Part shown: in pieces, positions 9,001 to 15,985 of the stretch
Numbering within the stretch: the first letter of the stretch is position 1
How the letters are laid out: every line of letters begins with the position of its first letter
Assembly: GCA_949293405.1 (NCBI GenBank)
Contig: CASFDI010000090.1
Coordinates: 1-59,180, forward strand
Source: an uncultured bacterium
GTDB taxonomy: Bacteria; Bacillota; Clostridia; Oscillospirales; CAG-272
Length of the DNA stretch: 59,180 nucleotides
Direction: 5' to 3'
Translations under genes and position numbers: made by a program
The notes under the pieces: generated by a model
Told to the model about the DNA's origin: nothing
The model's database searches: none
The model's input: the letters and a program-made list of their open reading frames with translations, nothing else

Positions 9001-9851
9001 ATGATGTTGTGATTATCTCCGGCCAGCTCGGAGAATTCAAAGGTTCTTCCGCAAATGCCATCAATGCCCAGTTTGAGCGGATCGGAATGTATTTCCCGAA
9101 TTATGCGGTTACTTCTTCGAAGGGGCTGACTGCAGAAGATGTGACCACGCATTTTGATGCGGCAAGCCTGCGGGTATTCGGGTACCGGTATTTTGCGAAC
9201 TTCTATCAGCTGGTCACCGGGAAGACCTATACGGATTTCAGCGATGATCCGGATGACTACCGGGTTGAGGTGGGCGATGATCTTGCTGCACAGTCGTTTG
9301 ACCGTTTTGTTGCGGGAGAGCCTTTCTCCAGATATGGTGTGATTACAGACATTGACGGCGACGGCAACATGCAGTGCGCTGTCAGCGGTGCCGGAAAATA
9401 TATCGATATTGCCAACGCCGAACCGATCCAGGGACGGGGATTCGTGGTGGAAGGTCTGTTCCGGATCAGTGCGGATTACGCGGTATCGAACGATTTGCTG
9501 AAACCGGCCTACACCGATGCTGAAGGGAATCCCAAGTCCCTTGCAAGCGTCTGGGTGGATACTTCGGGTGCTCTGTGGACTGCCAGCGGAGGCGAATCGC
9601 TGGGCGTTTCTCTTGCCTCCGATTCCTGGACGCATGTTGCCATTGTCTATCACGAGGATGCCACACGCGATATCTACATCAACGGTACGCTGGCAGGCGA
9701 GGGTGTTGCATGCACGGATTTTTCCGGTATTTCGATTCCGAAAGTCCGTGTCATTCACAACCGCAGCAAAGCGGATGCCGGGTCCCTGTATGTGGATGAT
9801 TATCAGTGTTATTACGGTGATGCAGTGCGGGTGCCGGAGAGCAATTCCTGA
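6090..9851 (+). CDS. Secreted multidomain SASA/CE6-type carbohydrate esterase
   Basis: A 1253-aa protein with a signal peptide (MKKALQMLSILLVLC..., ~1-28). Domains in order: a LamG/concanavalin-like sandwich (~30-245); a Listeria-Bacteroides (Flg_new) repeat (~255-320, GWYTDADFSG); a second sandwich (~385-585); a beta/alpha region of unknown type (~590-800); an SGNH-like SASA esterase (~825-1070); and a C-terminal LamG-like sandwich (~1110-1245). The esterase carries GQSNMAG (Ser835), GGTSIDDW, WHQGESN (938-944) and THFD (His1021), as in sialate O-acetylesterases and CE6 acetylxylan esterases. Removal of O-acetyl groups from host or plant glycans is likely; the exact substrate is not readable. 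There is no LPXTG or SLH anchor, so it is released or held by its sandwich domains. Confidence 0.85.
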   Translation: MKKALQMLSILLVLCTVLAGTVLFSQAAGTVCEEDFDGLTAGTVTKISGWSLASTGSKPGVQYEIVKDGTGGQYLRWIQGTSDPYIRPNWAAEDYAASDEDTMTFSVDLRMEADKPVIAGRMMLRVSSSDSSDNVSFFATDKTGMVYAGPSSTAGLPLIRLDADVFHTFSFVPTFDETPHMDVYVDGVLLASDVALTMPEGKVTGTNTEWFRSTTFFNMSSTKNSAGDATLLIDNIRAEGGDTMGMQAQTDARLLVLYANGGTVDRSVTYTPGMTLPEPVLEGAQFKGWYTDADFSGDSVTQVPDDAAGVQCFWARWNKPYTVTFRDGEKIVGTQSFSSDAGGFEIQTEQVPGCAWYDTASQMFYHTGAFVAADGDTVLEAIGVYGPFEDGNTLFIDNDYSGDSVVSSDCSVTEMTMASNTTVTIETEGENRFMQVQSPAGGNFYYDLRNVTGSRFTMHFSLRAAAGQPVAKGLVGYKWSGSTGPSLLTFDTDGTLKFLGEKVGMLTADAWTDFIITIDGEARTASLYIDGLAYAVDAEAYANTGVERPFYFFLNQSEETGFIQLDNLKIYQGEAFLAETADCRVNLLPGASVRTAAPTGLRFESTLDRAMYETLVGMGYSVTFGTYIFPADQYFTYEANGMQGALVSAFTDIGDLTYDPDTGLYTYYTSIVNLLDQNYARAFGAVSYITAERDGVSRTYTTPYSSEENARSIYQVAKAVLQDTEELQTLTDPQRAVITGYLDAVVELDGDGAVVIDNYNSPYTVVVADRVLTVTAGSEDQLTAIRAILYDGKVYTGGWTVKEDGIVVTLPVPDELIPDTERFSGMQSVLLMGQSNMAGRGDLSKALPVQDDRIYMMRDGAWVPMVEPIHEGSAAGACLGATFAKGFVDTFGNDIGLIPTAVGGTSIDDWTVGGELYNNALAMARAAQQTSSICAILWHQGESNMGNNADYAEKFNVIMTSLLNELGLDRNDVVIISGQLGEFKGSSANAINAQFERIGMYFPNYAVTSSKGLTAEDVTTHFDAASLRVFGYRYFANFYQLVTGKTYTDFSDDPDDYRVEVGDDLAAQSFDRFVAGEPFSRYGVITDIDGDGNMQCAVSGAGKYIDIANAEPIQGRGFVVEGLFRISADYAVSNDLLKPAYTDAEGNPKSLASVWVDTSGALWTASGGESLGVSLASDSWTHVAIVYHEDATRDIYINGTLAGEGVACTDFSGISIPKVRVIHNRSKADAGSLYVDDYQCYYGDAVRVPESNS

Positions 9852-9909
9852 CAGTTGGCTCATTCAGGCCGTATGCCCCTATCAGACCAAGTAAGCGATA
9901 GAAACCAGG

Positions 9910-9946
9910 CCCGTCCGATTGTCTTCGGCAGTCGGACGGGTCTGAT
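9910..9946 (+). terminator. Terminator-like hairpin after the esterase
   Basis: Nine-bp stem CCCGTCCGA/TCGGACGGG with a 13-nt loop, followed by a weak T tract (TCTGATTT), 58 bp after the stop. Confidence 0.65.
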
Positions 9947-10010
9947 TTCGCGCAAAGGAGGAGAAAAGCCCACACGGAAGCAACTTTCTCTCTTCTGTAT
10001 ATTTTAGTTT

Positions 10011-10038
10011 TTTACAATAATTTAATGTTTAGTAAAAA
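10011..10038 (+). promoter_or_regulatory. Possible promoter of the structured RNA
   Basis: TTTACA (10011-10016), 16-nt spacer, TAAAAA (10033-10038) in an AT-rich patch just before the GC-rich structured segment. It is only a moderate match. Confidence 0.35.
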
Positions 10039-10044
10039 CTTCCG

Positions 10045-10275
10045 TCCTGCTTTGGCAGAAGAGTGGCCGTTCCGATACACGAAGAAGCAGGGGAGGGAAA
10101 GGTCCATACAGGGATATGCTCCCGGTAAAATCCGACACGGGTAAGGCGAGGGCCGCCCGATGGCGGTCGGCAGGGGTACACGGGCCGTACCGGCACGGCG
10201 CGAAGGCTCTGCATAAGGGAGCATCAACCGTTTTACAAAACCGGAAGAGGCAGGGATTCGTTTCCCTGCTTTTTT
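10045..10275 (+). ncRNA. Candidate structured non-coding RNA with its own terminator
   Basis: No plausible ORF covers this GC-rich stretch, yet it is rich in pairable segments. ATGCTCCC (10116-10123) is a perfect partner of GGGAGCAT (10217-10224), closing a domain. Inside it are the hairpins GGCCGCC/GGCGGTC (10151-10168) and GGTAC/GTACC (10175-10191). It ends in a textbook terminator, GCAGGGA/TCCCTGC with six T (10250-10275). The 5' limit is a guess from the possible promoter at 10011-10038. The gene downstream begins ~370 bp later, so this is more like a free-standing RNA or a leader that is always terminated. I could not match it to RNase P, tmRNA, 6S, SRP or a known riboswitch. Confidence 0.45.
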
Positions 10276-10278
10276 CAT

Positions 10279-10560
10279 AACAGGCAGATGCACGGCAGGT
10301 ATGCCGGTTGGTGTTCTTTTCCCGGATGGTATACGGCAACCCGCAGGAAAGTTTATTCGTTTATATGCCCGTTCAGCGACAGGGGGGTACCGTATGACGG
10401 CATGGAAATCTCTCCCGGTAAAGACCGGTACAGAAGGGAAAACTTTTACGGAACCATGGGGGGACGGTTGTTTTTGACCGGTAAGTTCCGGTGGGGGCTG
10501 AATAACATGCGGGGATCCGTTTGTGGCTGTTTACAGATGTAAGGATTTTGTTTTTGCGGT
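10279..10560 (+). other. Gene-free stretch with repeated CCGGTAA-N3-CCG motifs
   Basis: No convincing ORF. The 13-nt pattern CCGGTAA-N3-CCG occurs at 10415-10427 and 10478-10490, and a third time inside the RNA candidate at 10122-10134. The last two can each fold as a 5-bp CCGGT/ACCGG-type hairpin. The pattern could be a protein-binding repeat or part of an RNA fold. Confidence 0.35.
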
Positions 10561-10644
10561 TTTTTTGATCGGGTGCCGGATGTGACAGAAATCGCGCGGC
10601 TTTTCTGCTATGATGCTGGTATCGAGGAAAAAGGAGGAATCAAT

Positions 10645-10974
10645 ATGATACAGGAACGCGCCAGGGTCAGGCTGGAATATGAGGACGGCGTGCTGCACGC
10701 TGCCGTATATGGGGAGATCGATCATCACAGTGCGCGTCCGCTGCGTGAGGAGCTGGACCAGGCACTGTATAAGTACCGTCCCCGCAGATTGATCATCAGT
10801 CTTAAATGCGTGAGTTTCATGGACAGTTCCGGACTTGGGCTGATTCTGGGCCGGGTCAATACGGCGGAGGATGTGGGCGCGGTGGTCGAAGTCACCGATC
10901 CGGGCACCCAGATCAAAAAGATCCTGACGCTGGCAGGGGCATCCCGTCTTGCCAATCTGAAAATACAAGGATGA
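10645..10974 (+). CDS. spoIIAA: Anti-sigma F factor antagonist SpoIIAA
   Basis: A 109-aa single STAS domain. In sporulating Firmicutes, dephosphorylated SpoIIAA binds SpoIIAB and frees sigma F in the forespore; SpoIIAB phosphorylates it on the first Ser of the DSSG loop. That loop is seen as FMDSSGLGLIL, with Ser61 the likely phosphosite. The start is ATG 10645 with AAGGAGG seven bases upstream; the longer frame opening at 10573 has no SD. First gene of spoIIAA-spoIIAB-sigF. AAGGATT at ~10541, followed by a GAT-type element, loosely resembles a sigma-H promoter, which is how this operon is driven in Bacillus, but the match is weak. Confidence 0.93.
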   Translation: MIQERARVRLEYEDGVLHAAVYGEIDHHSARPLREELDQALYKYRPRRLIISLKCVSFMDSSGLGLILGRVNTAEDVGAVVEVTDPGTQIKKILTLAGASRLANLKIQG

Positions 10975-10985
10975 AAGGAAAAACG

Positions 10986-11441
10986 ATGAAAGTAAAAAAC
11001 GAAGTGTTCAACACCATGAAACTGACCCTGCCGGCGCTCAGTATCAATGAGAGCGTCTGCCGGGCATTCACCGGGGCGTTTCTCTCCTGCCTCAATCCCA
11101 CAATCGAGGATCTGTGTGATCTCAAATGCGTGGTGTCCGAGGCGGTAACCAACTGCATTGTACATGCCTACGGCCCCGGTTTTTCAGGTCGGGAGGATCA
11201 GAAACTGATTTACATAACCATGACCCTGTTTGCCAACCGGACGGTGCGCATTACCGTGCGGGATCGGGGCGTGGGGATTCCGGATGTGGAACAGGCGCGG
11301 CAACCCCTGTTCACTACCGGCGCGGGGGACGAACGGTCGGGCATGGGCTTTTCCGTAATGGAAAGTTTTACCGATCGGATGACGGTTCACTCACGGCCGG
11401 GGCAGGGGACCAGTGTGACCCTGATCAAACGCGTCCGGTAA
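10986..11441 (+). CDS. spoIIAB: Anti-sigma F factor / serine kinase SpoIIAB
   Basis: A 151-aa GHKL ATPase. It holds sigma F inactive and phosphorylates SpoIIAA. The N box (EAVTNCIVHAYG), G1 (DRGVGIPD) and G2 (ERSGMGFSVMESF) nucleotide-binding motifs are all present. The start is ATG 10986, 11 bp after spoIIAA, with an AAGGAAA SD. Length and order match the family. Confidence 0.94.
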   Translation: MKVKNEVFNTMKLTLPALSINESVCRAFTGAFLSCLNPTIEDLCDLKCVVSEAVTNCIVHAYGPGFSGREDQKLIYITMTLFANRTVRITVRDRGVGIPDVEQARQPLFTTGAGDERSGMGFSVMESFTDRMTVHSRPGQGTSVTLIKRVR

Positions 11442-11456
11442 AACAAGGAGGCGCAT

Positions 11457-12185
11457 ATGGGGGAGAGGCGCTATGAGGACAACCCCGAACTGATCCGCCG
11501 GTCGCAGGCCGGAGACCGCAGTGCGACCGAAGCACTGGTCAGAAACAATGCAGGTCTGGTAGCGGGAATTGCGGTACGGTTTGCCGGCCGGGGAACCGAT
11601 ACGGAAGATCTGATCGGCATCGGGAACCTGGGGTTGATCAAGGCGATCCGCACCTTTGACTGTGAGCGGGGCTGTGCATTCTCAACCTATGCGGTGCCGC
11701 TGATTTTCGGTGAAATCCGGCGCTTTCTGCGGGATGACGGTCTGATCAAGGTTTCCCGGGAGCAGAAGCGTCTGGGAGCAGCCCTTTTGCGCGAGCGGGA
11801 ACGGGCGGCAGAAGAAGCGGGGGGTGAGGGTGTGCGGCTGGAGCAATTGGCGCAGCGGGTAGGTGTCAGTCCTGCCGAAGCAGCCAGTGCCCTGTCTGCT
11901 TCCTCTCCCGTCCGTTCTCTTTCGGAGGTGCTGTACGGGGAAGAGGACGGTCCCACTCTGGAAAATTGCGTCGCGGACCCGGACGAGCAGTCGCGCCGAG
12001 AAGAGCATCTGGCGCTTTCCCTCGCTCTGGAAACACTTCCCCCGCTGTGGCGCCGCATTATCGGGCTGCGGTATTTCAAGGACCTGAGTCAGCAGCAGAC
12101 AGCGCGCCTGCTGGGGCTGACTCAGGTCAAGGTTTCCCGGGAGGAAAAGAAAATTCTCGCCCTGTTACGGCAAAAACTGTCATAA
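11457..12185 (+). CDS. sigF: RNA polymerase sigma-F factor (forespore)
   Basis: A 242-aa sigma-70 family member. Region 2 reads EDLIGIGNLGLIKAI and FSTYAVPLIFGEIRRFLRDDG; this is followed by IKVSRE and a region 4 helix-turn-helix (LSQQQTARLLGLTQVKVSR). It directs the first forespore-specific transcription. ATG 11457 has an AAGGAGG SD and lies 15 bp after spoIIAB. The intact operon marks the host as spore-forming or recently so. No clear terminator separates it from groESL. Confidence 0.94.
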   Translation: MGERRYEDNPELIRRSQAGDRSATEALVRNNAGLVAGIAVRFAGRGTDTEDLIGIGNLGLIKAIRTFDCERGCAFSTYAVPLIFGEIRRFLRDDGLIKVSREQKRLGAALLRERERAAEEAGGEGVRLEQLAQRVGVSPAEAASALSASSPVRSLSEVLYGEEDGPTLENCVADPDEQSRREEHLALSLALETLPPLWRRIIGLRYFKDLSQQQTARLLGLTQVKVSREEKKILALLRQKLS

Positions 12186-12218
12186 TTGTTAATTAACTGT
12201 GAATTCTCAAAAAAAGGC

Positions 12219-12247
12219 TTGATTTTTGAAAGGGTATGCTATACAAT
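12219..12247 (+). promoter_or_regulatory. Sigma-A promoter of groESL
   Basis: TTGATT (12219-12224), 17-nt spacer, TACAAT (12242-12247). The CIRCE operator begins 12 bp downstream, so HrcA bound there would cover the transcription start. Confidence 0.8.
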
Positions 12248-12258
12248 AAATAACGAAA

Positions 12259-12285
12259 TTAGCACTCAGGCTTTTTGAGTGCTAA
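12259..12285 (+). promoter_or_regulatory. CIRCE element (HrcA operator)
   Basis: A perfect inverted repeat TTAGCACTC-N9-GAGTGCTAA, identical to the HrcA-binding consensus. It predicts heat-shock derepression of groESL by a repressor encoded elsewhere. Confidence 0.97.
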
Positions 12286-12323
12286 GAAGAACCGATTACA
12301 TTATCCGTATGGAGGAAGAAAAT

Positions 12324-12608
12324 ATGAAAATCAGACCTTTGATGGACCGTGTGGTGGTAAAAGCCACCGAAGCCGAAGAAACTACCAAATCCGGACTGAT
12401 TTTGCCCGGAACCGCGAAGGAAAAGCCTCAGGTTGCCCAGGTTGTGGCGGTTGGCCCCGGCGGTGTTGTGGACGGTAAGGAAGTACAGATGACCGTCAGC
12501 GTCGGAGACAAGGTGATTGTCAGCAAGTATGCCGGAACCGAAGTCAAGTGCGATGGAGAAGAGTACACCATCGTCAGACAGGGCGATATTCTGGCAATCG
12601 TTGAGTGA
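12324..12608 (+). CDS. groS: Co-chaperonin GroES
   Basis: A 94-aa heptameric lid of the GroEL chamber. MKIRPLMDRVVVK at the start and the mobile loop (EETTKSGLILPG) are typical. The start is ATG 12324 with a GGAGGAAG SD; the upstream frame extension to 12279 runs into the CIRCE leader. First gene of the HrcA-regulated operon, 52 bp before groEL. Confidence 0.97.
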   Translation: MKIRPLMDRVVVKATEAEETTKSGLILPGTAKEKPQVAQVVAVGPGGVVDGKEVQMTVSVGDKVIVSKYAGTEVKCDGEEYTIVRQGDILAIVE

Positions 12609-12654
12609 CATTGCCACCGATTCGGTTATTTTGAGAATTTATATAAAGAGGTAA

Positions 12655-14350
<1,696 letters not shown>

Positions 14351-14405
14351 TGCTCGGCAAAGGAACTGCCCTGATACACTGATGAGTCGCGATTTTGATG
14401 AAATT

Positions 14406-14439
14406 CGGGCGGTGTCGGTCGAGCGACCGACACCGCCCG
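14406..14439. repeat. Long perfect inverted repeat
   Basis: Sixteen-bp arms reading CGGGCGGTGTCGGTCG on one side and the exact complement on the other, with only two central bases unpaired. There is no T run, so it is not an ordinary terminator. It lies between the groEL terminator and the AT-richer island, and I see no second copy. Confidence 0.8.
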
Positions 14440-14459
14440 GCAGATCCTCATTCTCAAAT

Positions 14460-14488
14460 TTGCAAACTTCACAGTATTGTGATATAAT
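14460..14488 (+). promoter_or_regulatory. Promoter of the decayed ECF sigma gene
   Basis: TTGCAA (14460-14465), 17-nt spacer, TATAAT (14483-14488). The spacer contains TCACA-N4-TGTGA (14469-14482), a small perfect inverted repeat that could be an operator. The promoter looks intact although the gene it drives is broken. Confidence 0.6.
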
Positions 14489-14603
14489 TTTTATAACAAA
14501 GACGGTTTGTTTTTCTGAAAATTAAGAAAACCATGCAAAAGATCCGGCATTTTAGCAAGTTATATTGATGAAGGCATTTTCAGAGATGAAGAAAGGGGGG
14601 CTT

Positions 14604-14897
14604 ATGGTTATTACTGACAAAATACAAAAGACAATCGTTTCTGACGAGCAGATTGTGGAATTGTATTGGAAAAGAGATGAAAAAGCAATACAGTTTACTG
14701 ATGATAAGTATGGGCAGTTTCTTTATCGCGTTGCTTATAATATTCTGCACGACCGGTCGGATTGTGAGGAATGTCAGAATGACACATATAATATGATACG
14801 CTTTATTCAAAATTGGAATTGGAGGGCGCATCCATTATGGTCACATACAAAAGCGATGAGAACGGAAACGCAGATCTCGGGTCTCCGCTGCAAATGA
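14604..14897 (+). pseudogene. Truncated ECF sigma-70 factor (region 2 only)
   Basis: A 97-aa frame from ATG 14604, with GAAAGGGGGG just upstream. Residues ~12-63 align by eye with the N-terminus of the intact sigma at 17845-18402: QIVELYWKRDEKAIQ against EIIALYWARSEEAIR, and CEECQNDTY against AEECVNDTY. Homology stops right after NDTY, and the rest (FIQNWNWRAHPLWSH...) is unrelated. Region 4 and the usual PPQRP segment are missing. An internal deletion appears to have joined the sigma 5' end to the 3' end of its partner gene. Base composition is AT-richer than the flanks. Confidence 0.7.
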
Positions 14898-15178
14898 AAA
14901 TCAGGCACAGGTATTCAACCGGAACGGGGAATGATCTTGTTAACTATTATGTGTTGTTCGGTAAAGACAGTGTTGATGACAGTTATATAGGGGGGTATGA
15001 GGAGCAGGGGCTCACAAAAATCATCAATGGTGTGACGGTTCACTATTCGGAAATATATGACGGTTCCCATCATACACAGGCAAAATTCCTTTATGAAGGT
15101 CATCTGTATGTGGTAGATCTTGCTTCAGCCGGCGAAATTGATCTGGATCATTATCTGAATTTACTGCTGGGTGTCTGA
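14837..15178 (+). pseudogene. C-terminal remnant of a probable anti-sigma / DUF4367-like protein
   Basis: Open in another frame, overlapping the end of the sigma fragment. From ATG 14837 it gives ~113 aa with no SD, no N-terminal cytoplasmic part and no membrane helix. The end (GGYEEQGLTKIINGVTVHY, FLYEGHLYVVDL) resembles the extracellular C-terminal domain of anti-sigma proteins that usually follow such ECF sigma genes. Because the start and membrane segment are missing and the sigma upstream is cut, I read it as the other side of the same deletion. The family name is an inference from pattern only. Confidence 0.5.
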
Positions 15179-15189
15179 GAGGTGATAAC

Positions 15190-15525
15190 ATGCTTATATA
15201 TTACGGCGTATATGCTGATATCGGTACAGGCGGAATGCTTTTTCTTTTGATTTTGTATTTAACAGCGGGTGTATGCTTTGCTTTCCTGAAAAGAACAAAG
15301 CGGCAGATCATTGTTTTAAGTGTATGCATAACTGCATTAATCGTATGCGAAATCGGTATGATTGTTCCGACGCCGAGTTGGTTGGCCGGAGACGGATACG
15401 CAGTAACACAGGATCTGTCTTTAATCATTGCATCCTATCTTGTTCCGATTGTACTTGGCATGATTACATGCGGCCTGTTCAAGATCATCATCATCCTGAT
15501 GAAGCGGGGGAGGGCAAAAGAGTGA
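15190..15525 (+). CDS. Small integral membrane protein, unknown function
   Basis: A 111-aa protein with three clear hydrophobic helices (~13-33, ~40-60, ~77-104) and a basic C-terminal tail. ATG 15190 is preceded by GAGAGGTGAT, 12 bp after the anti-sigma remnant, so it belongs to the same transcription unit. It may have been the third gene of the decayed ECF module. The composition is AT-richer than the surroundings, suggesting transfer. No family recognised. Confidence 0.6.
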   Translation: MLIYYGVYADIGTGGMLFLLILYLTAGVCFAFLKRTKRQIIVLSVCITALIVCEIGMIVPTPSWLAGDGYAVTQDLSLIIASYLVPIVLGMITCGLFKIIIILMKRGRAKE

Positions 15526-15625
15526 AATTTGTCCGTTTCAGCACCTACGGTATTCATTGAATTGCGGTTTTGCTCCTGAGCAAAAGCGGGGCGCGCAAGG
15601 TGCTTCTGCCTTCCCAAACAGCGCG

Positions 15626-15649
15626 ATGAATGCTATGATGAATGCTATG
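15626..15649 (+). repeat. Two tandem copies of a 12-bp unit
   Basis: ATGAATGCTATG occurs twice in direct succession in the otherwise gene-poor end of the island. A 21-codon frame at 15675-15740 follows, with a strong GGGAGGAAGG SD, but nothing else supports it as a gene. Confidence 0.6.
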
Positions 15650-15734
15650 AGGTGTTGCGAAAAGGGAGGAAGGCATGAACAGGTCCCCCTTTTTTTCGGC
15701 GCGGGTTTTACAGGGAAGGCTCCGGCGCGCAGCC

Positions 15735-15835
15735 GTATAGAGGCAGTGCCGGCGTTGCAGCCGTGCGTGTCGGTTGACTTTTTCCGGACGGCGCGGTACA
15801 GCGCAAGGATCCCTGTATCCTCGGCAGCGGTCACT
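15735..15835 (-). pseudogene. Fragment of a second ECF sigma gene (N-terminus only)
   Basis: On the minus strand, directly abutting repeat copy B, the frame reads VTAAEDTGILALYRAV. This parallels VTAVEDTEIIALYWAR at the start of the intact sigma at 18402, with matching DNA (GTGACCGCTG shared exactly). Weaker nucleotide similarity continues for ~60 bp before it is lost. There is no downstream sigma sequence. It is a decayed or recombined copy of the same sigma family in the same orientation as the intact one. Confidence 0.55.
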
Positions 15836-15930
15836 GCAGCTCCCGCAGGCGGCGGAATGGGCGGAATGTATTGATCCCCGGATCTGTTCTGAGGGCGGGT
15901 ACAGCAAGTGCTGTACCCGCCCTCTTTTTT
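15836..15930 (+). repeat. Direct repeat copy B: duplicated groEL 3' end plus terminator
   Basis: Repeats 14254-14350, including codons for [11 protein letters not shown], the stop codon and the whole terminator hairpin (GGGCGGGTACAGC/GCTGTACCCGCCC) with its T run. There is no groEL sequence upstream of it; a sigma fragment in the opposite direction adjoins. It closes the island that begins at copy A, and its terminator lies between the island and the 3' end of the anti-sigma gene. Confidence 0.9.
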
Positions 15931-15985
15931 CTTTTTGACCGGGGTATCGCCGCTTTCTGCCTGCGGCCATGTGACAGACAAGATT

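Noticed and set aside
10111-10170. Weak resemblance to a cobalamin riboswitch (CCGGTAAAATCCG block)
   Set aside because: The conserved CCCGCNACTGT and B12-box blocks are not present and no cobalamin-related gene follows.
15675-15740. 21-codon ORF with a strong SD
   Set aside because: Very short, no conservation evidence, and overlaps the sigma pseudogene; noted only as a possibility.
15557-15874. Plus-strand frame ending in a GroEL-like tail [11 protein letters not shown]
   Set aside because: Only the duplicated repeat gives the tail; upstream residues are unrelated to GroEL and read through a sigma fragment in antisense.
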